Source: Brevipalpus yothersi (taxonomy: Eukaryota; Arthropoda; Arachnida; Trombidiformes; Tenuipalpidae). From it: 64,000 nucleotides of DNA. A model generated the notes under the pieces. That model saw nothing but the letters and a program-made list of their open reading frames with translations, did not search any database and was not told the DNA's origin. Numbering within the stretch: position 1 is the first letter of the stretch; every line of letters begins with the position of its first letter. This document shows positions 13,134 through 24,138 of this stretch, one piece after another. The stretch covers positions 646,712 to 710,711 of the forward strand of contig QZCP01000112.1 of assembly GCA_003956705.1 (NCBI GenBank). Reading direction: 5' to 3'. Position numbers and translations under genes: made by a program.

Positions 13134-13622
13134 CTAAATTTTTAATCGCGAAGAACCTTTACTCTTCCAGTTGAGAAATAGATTGTCTATTTCAGCTAAA
13201 TCTATTTCTTCATCTGACTCTTGTTGAATACAATCATTAGCAACTTTGACTTTAATCTCATCAGCATTTTTCTGGAGCTGATCAACTTTTTCCCAGCATT
13301 TCAACTGTGTCTCCACTTCATCCAGATCGCGATCCTTCTGAACCTCCAAGAGTTCTTCTTCGAGAGCATTTTCAACCTTGGTAGTTTCGGTACGAATCTC
13401 TTGATAAAACTTGGGAACTTCAGACTCTATAGTCACATCTCTTTGTGACTTTATCTCATCTTGAGTTTGGTCAAAAAAACCTTGAGGCAATTTTTTAATG
13501 ACACTTTCATCTACATTCGTGTCCACAATCGAACTGGATGTTGTAGCAATTGCACTTGCACGACGTCTTTTACGTGGCCTCTCATCGAGTTGATCACTCA
13601 TTGGAAAAACACACTTGGTCAC
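13134..13622 (-). CDS. ZNF830/CCDC16-like protein, zinc finger not found
   Basis: An uninterrupted 162-codon frame with the hallmark LPQGFFD motif, a basic stretch (PRKRRRAS), a coiled coil rich in E and K, and a C-terminal acidic patch followed by LFLNWKSKGSSRLK. This matches the C-terminal half of ZNF830, a nuclear protein linked to pre-mRNA splicing and DNA repair. The family's N-terminal C2H2 finger is absent. The start could be the ATG at 13622 or the one at 13601, and a splice acceptor (CACTATAG) lies directly upstream, so a first exon may exist between 13640 and 13950. A reading there (ISKDEEKIKA, then after a frame change SGLLTC) faintly resembles the missing part but lacks a CxxC. 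Confidence 0.6.
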   Translation of the reverse strand: MTKCVFPMSDQLDERPRKRRRASAIATTSSSIVDTNVDESVIKKLPQGFFDQTQDEIKSQRDVTIESEVPKFYQEIRTETTKVENALEEELLEVQKDRDLDEVETQLKCWEKVDQLQKNADEIKVKVANDCIQQESDEEIDLAEIDNLFLNWKSKGSSRLKI

Positions 13623-14174
13623 CTATAGTGAGAATGAACAATCAAAGAACTGTACATTAAGATGGTAAAAAGTGATGAAAAGGTGATTAGTTGATTGATA
13701 ATGATTAAGTTTAAAGCAACACAGCTCTCACACAGCTTGTGAGTGATAAAGTTTGGTGAGGATCCAAATAAAGTATCGATATAGGCGGTATGGACTTGAT
13801 AGAAGAGTCTGTGTGTTGATGAAGAAGCAAGTGAGCAGACCGGACTATTTTTTAGGTGTAAATTGCTTTAATCTTTTCTTCATCTTTACTAATTCTGGTA
13901 ATTGTGTCTTTAATCATCTCATGAGAAGACATTGTCTGACTGTGTAGTATAGAGAGATTACATTCTATCTTCTTCATTTATAAGTTCCTTCGTTTGGTGC
14001 AATTCCTTGTTTCCATTGGCTTCCCTTTGTCCTGATCATTTGTCAAAATCCTCTCTCTTTTTCTCTCTCTTTGGTGGAATCATTGATAGTGCTCACATTG
14101 AAAGAAGGGACAGAGTGGCTCACAGAGTAGCCAAAGAGGTTGTGGAATAAAGGACTGAGTTAACTTTCCAAGCC
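13623..14174. promoter_or_regulatory. Divergent upstream region of the ZNF830-like gene and FMR1
   Basis: This 552-bp gap lies between divergent genes. It may hide a first exon of the minus-strand gene (see that entry). A pyrimidine-rich run (TCTCTCTTTTTCTCTCTCTT) sits near 14052. The FMR1 start codon at 14175 is the first in-frame ATG before the Tudor domain. Confidence 0.35.
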
Positions 14175-17100
14175 ATGAGTCAATCACTGGAATCAGATCT
14201 TCTTAAAGAAGGGGTCGTGGAGGTCCTTGGAGATAATGGAGCCTTCTATAAGAGTTACATAATAGATGTCAGTGAAAGTGGTTCCACTCTATCCGGCGAT
14301 GGTGAATATTTACATGCTTACATGCTTACCATTTACGCTTTCGCTTTCTCATCCCTTCCTCACCGAACGCCCAATTCATGCTTCCATGCTTGCTAAATGT
14401 TTGGTTGTCGTTTTCTTATCTAAACAATTAGTGGATTTTTCCATATTCTATTCGCTAATTCTGGATAAAAGGCTCATGATAGGCTTGTTATGACTCAATG
14501 GCATGCTCTTGCACGTTTAAGTTGCTATTTGAACCTTTTTCTTCTGGGCAAACTGTGTTTTGGTCGCTTTTCAACATGTTTCCCGTCACAAGCATGTTTT
14601 TATTTAACTTCTCATTATGTTAGGAAATTGTCTCCTAGTCTTCTCTAGTCTTGATCTACAACTATACAAAAAGAATTTCTCCGATGACCCTCTTCCTCGC
14701 TTTCTCTCGCTTCTTTCTTTTTCTCTCTCTCCCCTCTCCTCTCTTTCTCTCGATCACGTTTTCTCGCAAGATTTCATTGAACTTGACTTCAGTTACAAAC
14801 AAACTACATTAACGAGCCGTTTTGTTGTTATTTTAACGGATGCAAATTGTCATCGAAAAAGCTCCATATTTTTTTCACCTCAGTTCTCTTGGTGATAGAA
14901 GGTCATTAGTATTGTTTCTTAGTCGTGAGAAGCCATGACACTTTGACAAGAAGTCATATTTTTGAGATAAGTTTCTTCGAACTGATAACACGATTTATCT
15001 CTTGAGATTTGTTCTCCCTCGCCCGTTTGATCGATTTCGTCATTTTTTTCTCTGACTATTTGAAATATCTCTCAAGTTTGATTCTTGCTCCAACTTCTAA
15101 CTTTTCTCATCCATTTCAGAAAATAAGAGCAGCTCCTCGACAAACGTAGCGACCATAACTGTAGCTTTTGAGAACAACTGGCAACCTCAAAGCGAGTTCC
15201 CCATTAATCGGATAAGACTGCCGCCTCCCAATACTTACTTGGACAATGGATCCAATGAAAGTGAGAATGGGTCTGGTTTACCTCCCATCACCGAAAATAT
15301 GGAGGTAGAAGTATATACTAGTAATAATGATGCAGAACAATGTGGCTGGTGGCGAGCCGTCGTGAAAATGATAAAAGGTGACTTCCATGTTGTTGAGTAC
15401 CAGTCAATCAGCAGCAACTCCTCTAACAACTGTGAGCCCGGGAGTCATTCTCATGGAGGATCCTTCTCAGAGATTGTTCCCTCTGAACGACTCAGGCATA
15501 AAAATCCTAATCCATGCTTAACAAGTAACCCGTTCTTCAAAATTGAGATACCCATCCCCGATGAACTTAAAGCTACAACCCATAATTATACCTGGATAAA
15601 TAGACCTGACGCTCATAAGTACTTCAAACAATCAATAGAGGCCATTGTAGTTCGATTTGATGAGAGCAAACAAGTTCTGGTTGCAATTGGTTATGCTCCA
15701 AAAGACAAGATACTCGCCATAATGACCATGAAGAAAAAGGCGGCTATGCTTAGTGAAATGCATTTCCGTAATCTAAAGCAAAAAATGATCATCATCGCTC
15801 GAAAAGAAGAAGCAGCAAAACAGCTAGAATCTACAAAAGGAGTTGGTTACAGCTCGAGCTACGGCTCTTCTGGATTTCAATTCACCTCTGGTCAGTCCAA
15901 TCATTATGAAGATGAGTTCACTGTAGCCAATCACCTCATGGGACTAGCGATCGGTAGCCATGGAGTTAACATCCAGAATGCGCGGAAAGTTGATGACATA
16001 CTCTCGATAGAACTGAATGAAGAAAGCGGCACTTTCAAGTAAGTTATTTTTCACCATTCTTTTGTTTACATCTTCTCCCTCCATTTTCGTGATCATTCTT
16101 GTAAATCGTTCACATTGCTTTCCAAGGTGTTGAAATGTTATCGTTTAAAATCAGGCAATGATTGTTCTCGTATTCCTCCTACTAATTTTTTATGTTCCAG
16201 GATTAGAGGAACCTCCACAGAAGCTTGTAGGCGAGCTCGAAACATTTTGGAATATGCGGAATTGCCCATCGAAGTACCAAGAAGTTTGGTTGGAAAAGTC
16301 ATCGGCAAAAGTGGACGTATCATCCAAGACATTGTGGATAAATCTGGAGTTGTAAGAGTAAAAGTTGAGGGTGATAGCGAGAACGAAGCTCCTAGAGAGA
16401 ATGTTCCATTCGTTTTTGTCGGTACTACGGAATCAATTCAAAATGCAAGAATACTTCTGGAATACCATATTCAACATCTCCAAGAAATGGAAAAATATAG
16501 AAAAGAGAAATTAGAAATAGTCCACCAATTGCGTAACCGTGATATGCCGCATAGTGTTTCGAACACTGCCTCCTCTCAGACTCAGATCATGGGGCCGAGT
16601 CATTTAAACAGGAGCGGTGGAGATGTTACATCATACAGTACGGAGCGCTTCAACTCCAACAAAGATTACACAAACGTATGATGAAAACTTCTTTTGAATG
16701 CGCCACTTCTTTAACTTTTTTATCTTATGCTTTAGGAGAGAGGGAATAGATTCAGCGATCAAGGAAATTACAAGGGTAAGGATCACATTCATTTTGAAAT
16801 CTCCTCTTCATATGATAAAGTTAGGTTGCAAATTTTGTTCAAATGAATTCTCGTAAAGGCTTTCCAACAGTTTTTTCCCACCCGGTAAAGGTCAATTTTC
16901 ATATATCAGGAATCTTCAGTATCCCTGTAGATTTTGAGCGTCGCTGAATTCTCTCGGAAATGAACTCTTTCAGGGCTCAATACCTCTTTCCCCCATCTAC
17001 TCACACATTTCCTCTATCTCAATCATGATGGGATACGAATGATGCACACTCTCATTGGCTGAGGTTTTTTAGGTTCTAGAGGCCAGCGAACCAGTGGTTC

Positions 17101-17443
17101 AGGTCGTGGAAGTGGCTCTGCAAATTCTGGCCCCACAATTTCTAGCAATGGTAATGGTGATCGTGGGCCGCGTAATCAGAGATCTCGTGGTGGTCCTGGT
17201 GGTCGAAGGTTCTCAGGAAATAATACAAGAAGGTCACAGCCTCGCGATAGCATCGGGAATGTCGCGCCAAGGAGCTTAAACAACAACAACACCAACAACA
17301 ACAACAACAAATCTCGATTCTCCCACAAAGAAGCGACTCCTTCGAGTGGGGCAAATCATACCTCGGACTCTGCGAAACCCAAGCCAGAAGTGCAGGGATC
17401 GCCAAAAAAAGAACCTGAAAGCTCCAAGAGTGTCACTAATTGA
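14175..17443 (+). CDS. FMR1: FMRP, fragile X family RNA-binding protein
   Basis: Five exons join in phase: 14175-14301, 15120-16038, 16201-16675, 16736-16775 and 17073-17443, giving 643 residues. The N-terminus has two Tudor/Agenet domains (VEVLGDNGAFYKSYI, TVAFENNWQPQ, CGWWRAVVKMIKGDFHVVEY). KH1 has LMGLAIGSHGVNIQNARKV and KH2 has LVGKVIGKSGRIIQDIVDKSG. The basic, Gly-rich C-terminus is an RGG-type box followed by an Asn run. FMRP binds mRNAs and polyribosomes and represses translation, especially at synapses. Two features differ from the human protein: about 18 extra Ser/Asn-rich residues at the first exon junction inside Tudor 1, and a Ser/His/Gly-rich insert in Tudor 2. Intron 1 (818 nt) is long for this window. 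Confidence 0.97.
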
Positions 17444-18018
17444 TAACTAAAGAACTTTCTCAAACTTGTACTGAATAATTTCTGAGCTTTTCTCAAAAGT
17501 AACGCTTTCAGAAAAATATTCTTCTGGTAAATTATGGAGAGCGCTCAAGCTCAAGCTTTGAGCATTTTTGTGGGCAAGAAATTGCACCTTTTTGAAAATG
17601 TGAATTCTTACCGTGATATCATGAGTATGATAAAGATTGGCACGGCTCATATTAAATAGGAAGTCAAAAAATTCTCAAGTTGCTTCGTTTGATTGCTTAT
17701 GAGGGATACACTTGATGGATGCTATCAAAGGACTTGTCAATCTCAGAAACTGCCTTTTGACAATTGATCAAAACGTTTTAATGGTAAGAAATTTCAAAAA
17801 AATGTACAAACTATCTTCTTCATATTCATTGCTAGATTGTCAAGACCGAGAACTTCAACAACTATGAATTCTCTGCACCATCGTGATCTCGTGTTTTAAA
17901 CTGTTAAAGAAGCCTACCTCTTATGAACTCTCGCTCGTCAGAGAGATGAGCTTGGCGAATAAACATTTTACAAAACAACAGTGGGTTCGATTTTGATAGA
18001 AATGTCCGAGATCGTGAA
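17444..18018 (+). other. Space between the convergent FMR1 and LSM1 genes
   Basis: The 575 bp here should hold both 3' untranslated regions. An AATAAA on the plus strand at about 17959 could end the FMR1 transcript. No coding exon is seen. Confidence 0.45.
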
Positions 18019-18641
18019 TCAAAATTCATCGAGGAAATCCAAGCAAGATTCCAGAGGGAAACCTTCACTTTTCATCTTCAGTCGCTCTTGCTTGGCTGTG
18101 ATTTCACTTTGTTGTAGATCTAAAATCTCTTCAGCAGGAACTTTTGTCAGAGGTGAATGAATTTCTTTCTCAAGATCCTGTAGAATAAAATGAGATAAAA
18201 TTATTGATTGTTAGGTAAATAATCAGGTGAGCTGGTTTTCTTACAATCTCTCCACAGAGAACAACATTTTCACCTCTGATTAAGATCAAACCGATATCGA
18301 TATCTCCATATTTGTCTTTCACATGAATACGCTCAATTGTTCGATGCATCACAAGGTTTGCTACATCGATGATGGAAATCGTAAAAATTAGTCGAGGAGA
18401 ATCAGAGAATGTAAGATAAATTCTAATGGTTTCACAATTTATCGCTTGGTTGCTGTTTACTTACCAAACTGATCGACACTGCGTAAAAAGCCGATGAGAG
18501 TTCGTCCATCTCTCAGCAAAACCATCATTTTTTCTGATGATAAGAACGTCTTTTAAGGTGTTTGAACTTTGAGAGGTTATGAAAATACTCACTGTCGACA
18601 TCATTTATTAAACTAGTTGCCCCTGTGAGATAAGTATCCAT
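18019..18641 (-). CDS. LSM1: LSM1, Sm-like subunit of the mRNA-decay LSM1-7 ring
   Basis: Four exons join in phase: 18641-18593, 18533-18465, 18360-18245 and 18177-18019, giving 130 residues (human 133). The Sm1 motif is seen in VLLRDGRTLIGFLRSVDQFA and Sm2 in LILIRGENVVLCGEID. The C-terminal helix typical of LSM1 (EKEIHSPLTKVPAEEIL) follows. In eukaryotes the LSM1-7/Pat1 complex binds 3' ends of deadenylated mRNA in the cytoplasm and promotes decapping. The gene is tail-to-tail with FMR1 and head-to-head with ATG4. Confidence 0.96.
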
Positions 18642-19413
18642 GCTTCAAATCTATGCAAATACGATGACAAATATGATAGTTTATTGCTGATGAAATAAAA
18701 ACAAGGAGATAGAAAAATCATTTCCTCTGAGTCAAGCGAAAAAAGGTATCAAAAAGTTCTCTCAATTCAAATGCTGTCAACGCTGTAATCATCATAATCG
18801 TGACTCCCTGATTGGAGAGGACAACCCATTCGAACGAGAATCAATTCATCTCTGATTACCAATGACAGTGTTGATTGTGAGGATTACTTACTCAGAAGTG
18901 GAAAAGATTTTCAATCATAAGCTAAAGGTTAGTTAGGTTAAAGGATAAGGGCTCAATATTTGTGACTGAAAATTTTGCCAGAGAATTCTCACTTTCTCAA
19001 CTTGAGTAAATAGAGCTTATCACTAGATAAGGTTTTCCAGTATCAGAACGAAGAAAACATGTGACAGATCGAAAAACTCATGAAACTGGTTCATTGGCTG
19101 GAGTTAGGTTAATTAAACACAATTAAACTTGACCCATCTTATTAATTTATTCAATTTGAGAATTAAAATAGGTTTCACTCGATCATATGCACCTTGAACA
19201 CGAAAAATTCACGTTTTGATGAATCGCAAAAAAAGAGAGACATCTCACGGACCAGCACTTGTTGTGAGCAACTTAGCAAATCAACAGGACACAAGCAAGC
19301 AAGCAAGTATCCTCCATCTGATAATTTGGTGGATCAATCTATTACATTCAATCTGATGTGTACCAACTCTCCATCTAAACAACATAGTGAATTGTGAGCC
19401 ATCCTTTTCTGGA
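18642..19413. promoter_or_regulatory. Divergent upstream region of LSM1 and ATG4
   Basis: Seven hundred and seventy-two bases separate the two opposed start codons. A short open frame at 19194-19397 has no family resemblance and is not joined to ATG4 by phase. Otherwise the stretch is AT-rich without clear repeats. Confidence 0.4.
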
Positions 19414-20779
19414 ATGCTAGGTGAGTTTGCTGTGATTCTTTTTAATTGGAAATTTTGATCACTATTCTTTTATCCTATCATCTTCCTTTCTGCATGTAGG
19501 CTCTAATTGCTTGCAAGAATTTGTTGCAATGAATTGTCAGGAAGCCAATGCAAACTTTCCACCCGTCTACGACACTTACCTTGAATCATCGCCAATTGTA
19601 TGGATCTTAGGAAATCGATACAATTCACTGGAAGATGAAGAGACTCTAGAGGACATCAAATCGAGAATCTGGATTTCATATCGTAAAGGTTTCCCTCGAA
19701 TTGGAGGCTCTGGACCTACTAGTGATTACGGATGGGGGTGTATGTTACGTTGTGGCCAGATGGTTGTTGCCCAAGCCCTCATCAATAAACACTTTGGCCG
19801 TGAATGGAGATACAAGTCCAAGAAAGAGATGATCAAGAGGAATGAATATCGGACATATCTGAAAATTTTGAGCCTCTTCCTGGATCAGAAAGGAGCTCCT
19901 TACTCTATTCATCAGATAGCTCAAATGGGAGCTTCTGAGGGTAAACCAGTTGGCAATTGGTTTGGCCCTAATACAGTTGCCCAAACGCTGAAAAAGCTAG
20001 CTGAATATGACAATTGGAATCATTTAAGGGTCCATATTGCATTGGACAACCTAGTTATCATTGATGACATCAAAGCCTGTAAATTTTCTCATCCCCAAAA
20101 AAACATCTCTGATCTGTCTCTCACTGACACCGAGAACTCAGGTAGTTCTTCAACTGAGAAAAAGTGGACAGATTTATTGCTCTTCATTCCGTTGAGACTT
20201 GGCCTTTCCGAATTGAACTTACTCTACCATGAGCCATTGAAGAAAACTTTTCACATTAAACAATCACTAGGTATTATCGGTGGAAGACCTAACCATGCTC
20301 TCTACTTTGTTGGCTACGTTGGAGAGGAACTTATTTACTTAGATCCACACACAACTCAGCCTACTATTGATTTGGACCTAGAAAGTCTTCTCAAGAATCC
20401 CCAGGTCAACTTGGCTGATATCGATTTTGACGATTCCTCCTACCACGTAGAAAACGCTCAACGAATGCCATTCAATCAATTGGATCCTTCAATAGCCCTG
20501 TGCTTTCACTTTCCCACGGAAGAGGATTTTGACTCATGGTGTTCAGAGGCCCGAGACCTGCTGATCAACGATTGTCAACCTCCATTCGAACTGTTCAAGG
20601 AGCGCCCTTTTCACACGAAACCTATTTCTATAGCTGCTGATTCGAGACAAGCTCCTGCCGAGTACGATATTGGAAACTGTACACCTGACCATCTTATTCC
20701 AAATTTTTGTGAAGTTGAAAAGAGTGTCCTTAGTACGAGTTCAGATGATGAATTCGAAATTCTAACCACAGATTGTTAA
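19414..20779 (+). CDS. ATG4: ATG4-family cysteine protease (autophagin)
   Basis: A 7-nt first coding exon (19414-19420, ATGCTAG before GTGAGT) joins in phase to 19500-20779, giving 428 residues. Initiation at the later ATG (19529) within one exon is the alternative. The peptidase C54 core is clear: GWGCMLRCGQM holds the catalytic Cys, and YLDPHTTQ holds the Asp-His pair. Other family strings are GFPRIGG, GNWFGPNTVAQTLKKL, GIIGGRPNHALYFVGY and PSIALCFHF. The length and strings suit the ATG4A/B branch. ATG4 exposes the C-terminal glycine of ATG8 proteins and later removes them from lipid. The ATG8-type gene 7 kb away encodes a protein that already ends in glycine, so here ATG4 may act chiefly in delipidation or on other ATG8 paralogues. 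Confidence 0.95.
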
Positions 20780-20957
20780 AGCCAAGAGAAAGCCAATAAT
20801 ATTTATATCCATGTGATAAACAAATGATTACGTAAGAAATCGATACTAGGTGAGCGATGAAAAACAAGTAGACAAAAAATAACAGGAGAGGCTCGATAAG
20901 AAGTTAAGACGGTGAGAAGAAAAGGGAAAAGAAATTGTTATGTTGAGTACATCTGTT

Positions 20958-21990
20958 TTATGACGACGATGAAGTAGATGTAGATGATTGTGAGGCTAAA
21001 TCGACGCGTATGAATTGCTTCAATCTTTCCAAATATTGGCCATATAATTCGACATCATTGTGACCAGCACCTTCAAGCCATAGAGGTTCTACAGCTTTCG
21101 GACAGCGTTCGTACATAGCTAAACCGTGCGAAAAGTCGATTATTTCGTCCTCAGTTCCATGTATCACAAGAACTGGTGAGGTGATCTTTGGTACTTTTTC
21201 AATACTACAAGGAAAGCAATATTGAGAACAAAACATTAGACAAGAAAGTTATTACGAAAAAAGTAACCCACTTAGGGTGATAGTCAAGGGGAAGAGTAAC
21301 AGAGGGAAGGTGAAAATGAATTTTGATGAGTAAAGTATCTCACCTTGGGAATGCGTCAAAAAACCAAGTTCTCTTAATATTAGAGAAAGCGACCCTCATA
21401 CCAGACATCAATGGTGAGTGTAGAATCACAGCCCCAACTTCGTATCTTGAGGCTAAATCCACGGTAGGTACAGTTCCGATGGATTGGCCATAGAGTATTA
21501 CTTTCTCTGGGCTGATGCCATAGTGGGATCGCAGCGCCTGCCAGGCAGCATCAATGTCTGCATAAAGATTTTTCTCTGAAGGCTTGCCACTGGAAACACC
21601 ATATCCAGAGTAATCATAGCTGAAAATATTACAGTTTATTTTTGAGCCTAAGCCAAGGTAGAAGCTAGACATGTGTCCAAGATCAACTGCGTTTCCATGG
21701 CTGAATAAAATGGTGAATTCTGGATCCGGGCAAGCTCGGACATACATACAGGCAATTCGGTTACCTCGGGATGACCTGGTGAAAAACACATCAATTTGTT
21801 CCAACTCACGGGCATAATACTGCCACTCAGCTTCGGTGGCAAGAACTAAATTGAATTTTGAGCTCTTCTCGTCCAAAACAAACGAATAGGTCGGCTCAGG
21901 AGGTAAGAATGCCAGTTTAGCCGCAATGCGACCAGGAAGAGGAGGACAGCAGAAAAGACAACAGAACTCACTTAATGAGAAGCCGTTCAT
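20958..21990 (-). CDS. ABHD17: ABHD17-type serine hydrolase (protein depalmitoylase)
   Basis: Two exons (21990-21344 and 21204-20958) join in phase, giving 297 residues. The N-terminus has the cysteine cluster CCLFCCPP, which in ABHD17 proteins is palmitoylated and targets them to membranes. The alpha/beta-hydrolase fold shows LFSHGNAVDLG, the nucleophile elbow GQSIGT, the acid in HGTEDEIIDF and the His in GAGHND. Mammalian ABHD17A/B/C remove palmitate from N-Ras and PSD-95. The C-terminus has a short Ser/Thr-rich run not seen in the human proteins. The 3' ends of ATG4 and this gene are only 178 bp apart, so their transcripts converge tightly. Confidence 0.95.
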
Positions 21991-22659
21991 GTTGCGACAC
22001 TATTAATGATATCACTGATTGTTAATTGTTTACAATTAGTGAAGGATTGAGTTCTCTTGATAGCAAAATAATAGAAGAAAATCCATTAGATGATGATGAT
22101 GATGCTCACTTGGAAATGATTGTATTAAACCCAGCAAATCACTGTCCAGCTAAGCTGGTGAAGCCCTCAGCCCTCAACGCACACAAACCACCGGTCCTTG
22201 GATCACTTCTTTTTTCACTTCACTGGGTGTAGGTGAATTGAATAAATTCACCTTGCAAAATACACCAATCACTATCAACATTAAACAATGGCAATAATCA
22301 TGCTGATGATCAGAAAAAAAGGAAAAGCTTCCTCCCTTTGTTTCCTCCTGATTTCTCAAAATGATGGCAAAAATGAAACACACACAAAAATGATGAAAGC
22401 TTTCTCAAACCAGTGGCGCTCGCAGCAAGCTTCACTTCTCGAGAAGTGAATGAGATCTCATTCACTTCACGAGTCACTGCAGTCTACTGTACTGTGGAGT
22501 GTAAAAGAAAGAGCAGCGATTGCCTTCATCACTTCATCTCTTCACTGCAACAGACAAGCAGCGTTGATAACTCAACACTCAACTTAGAACTCATGTATTG
22601 GTGGACTAAAATGACTAAAATGGCTGCACAACGATTATATTGACCGAAAAATGGGTTTT
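21991..22659. promoter_or_regulatory. Upstream region of ABHD17 containing two palindromes
   Basis: This 669-bp stretch lies upstream of ABHD17 and downstream of the minus-strand GTPase gene. It contains overlapping perfect palindromes at 22431-22468, described separately. The open frame at 22026-22232 has no recognisable domain. Confidence 0.4.
22431..22468. repeat. Two overlapping perfect palindromes (20 and 26 bp)
   Basis: The first palindrome, TTCACTTCTCGAGAAGTGAA, spans 22431-22450. The second spans 22443-22468, is 26 bp, centres on AGATCT, and its arms read GAAGTGAATGAGA and its complement. They share the element GAAGTGAA, which therefore occurs in alternating orientation. A role as a protein-binding array or hairpin is only an inference. 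Confidence 0.8.
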
Positions 22660-24138
22660 TCAAATTTTATTGATTGAAATTCTATCCCCAAAAGAGTGTA
22701 AAAATTTTTCTCTACATGCATTTGACATGATCACTTCCACTAATAGATAGTTTGCATCATCTTCATCAGGGGTCATGGTGATAATTTTCGAGTCTTTGTA
22801 CAATCGAGAGAGCTCTTCACCACCATTTGGAACTCTAAATATGATTGAATTTCGTCCAGTGGATTTTGATAGTCTTCCGTCAATTTCCTTGACCACAGTA
22901 TCAATATTGGTGAGCTCTGTTGCAGAGCATCGGATATGATCAGGACGCACAAGCTCTCCCAATTCATCAGGTAGTGTTTCGATCAGATCAACTTTGTTAG
23001 CGACATTTATCATGGAATCAACCAATTTTACAGGTATTTCTAAATCTTTCAATGTTTTTTGGACTGTGTTTAACTGATTTTTTAAATCAGGATGACTAAT
23101 ATCATATACATGGAGAAGAAGGTCTGAACTAGCAACGTCTTTGAAAGTAGTATTGAACGAAGTTATCAAACTAGGAGGAATATTGGCAATAAAACCTATC
23201 GAATCTAACAAGGCTACATTCTTGAAGGATGGGAAACTGCAAAGATGAGCAGATACATCGAGAGTAGCGAAAAGGCGATCTTCTGGTTCTAGTTCGTCTT
23301 TGTTTGTGATAGCTTTTATCAGACTAGTTTTTCCACTGTTCGTATAGCCAATCACGGCGAGTGAAGGAATATCTCGCTTCAATCGATGCTGGAAAATCTG
23401 AGTCCGATGTCTTTCGATTCTGTCCAAAGCGTTCCTTATCTTTTTCGCTCTTTCATCAAGATATCTCTTGTATTTCCTTGCCGGATCATCTGATTGGCCA
23501 GTCCCACCTCTACCATATCGCAGAGGAGCTTTTCTTTCACTGTTTGAATGATACTCTCTAATCCTCGACATGAGATAGGGAATCTCAGCGAGCTGAATTT
23601 GCAGCATGGCTTCACCAGTTTGTGCATGAGAACGAAATATCTCCAAAATCACAGAAAATCTGTCGATAACCGGCACTGATAAGGCCTTTTCAAGTGCCGA
23701 CTGCTGATAGCCCAACAGTCTATCCACAGCTACGAACAAAGTATCCATCAATGGGTTTCCAACGATAATATCATTCAGCCTTGATATAATTTTTTCAGAA
23801 AAAAAAGAAGGTGATTGGAATCCTGGCACGGGAAACAGACCTCCATCGACTACTCTCCAATTCGGAACACTTCGAACGAGGGACATTGCTTCCTGGAAAC
23901 GCAAATCTGGTGTACTGAGGAGATCATCTTTAAATCTCACAAAGGGTTGTGCTACAAAAACACCAGTTCTCTTAACTAATTTTCTCTTGTATTGTTCACA
24001 AATTTCGATGAAAACTTTATCCTCGTTGAGTTCTCTTGCCAGTCTCAGATCATAATCACCGTCCCAAGGCACGTGACGACAATAAAATCTCACAAAAGGC
24101 TGAATCGTTCGAGGAATGAGTTGTCGACAAATATTCAT
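22660..24138 (-). CDS. GTPBP6: GTPBP6/HflX-family GTPase, probably mitochondrial
   Basis: A single exon encodes 492 residues (human GTPBP6 about 516). Residues 160-195 carry the HflX signature (FSVILEIFRSHAQTGEAMLQ). The GTPase domain has G1 GYTNSGKTS (263-271), switch FATLDVSAH, G3 LDSIGF (311-316) and G4 NKVD. The Arg-rich, acid-poor N-terminus fits a mitochondrial targeting peptide, which is an inference. HflX proteins bind ribosomes, and human GTPBP6 splits mitoribosomes and helps their assembly. The last sense codons contain AATAAA (ATC AAT AAA ATT TGA), so a poly(A) signal may lie inside the coding sequence. It is intronless, unlike most neighbours. Confidence 0.9.
   Translation of the reverse strand: MNICRQLIPRTIQPFVRFYCRHVPWDGDYDLRLARELNEDKVFIEICEQYKRKLVKRTGVFVAQPFVRFKDDLLSTPDLRFQEAMSLVRSVPNWRVVDGGLFPVPGFQSPSFFSEKIISRLNDIIVGNPLMDTLFVAVDRLLGYQQSALEKALSVPVIDRFSVILEIFRSHAQTGEAMLQIQLAEIPYLMSRIREYHSNSERKAPLRYGRGGTGQSDDPARKYKRYLDERAKKIRNALDRIERHRTQIFQHRLKRDIPSLAVIGYTNSGKTSLIKAITNKDELEPEDRLFATLDVSAHLCSFPSFKNVALLDSIGFIANIPPSLITSFNTTFKDVASSDLLLHVYDISHPDLKNQLNTVQKTLKDLEIPVKLVDSMINVANKVDLIETLPDELGELVRPDHIRCSATELTNIDTVVKEIDGRLSKSTGRNSIIFRVPNGGEELSRLYKDSKIITMTPDEDDANYLLVEVIMSNACREKFLHSFGDRISINKI

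Noticed and set aside
19194..19397. Short plus-strand frame upstream of ATG4
   Set aside because: No homology, and its frame does not join the ATG4 exons.
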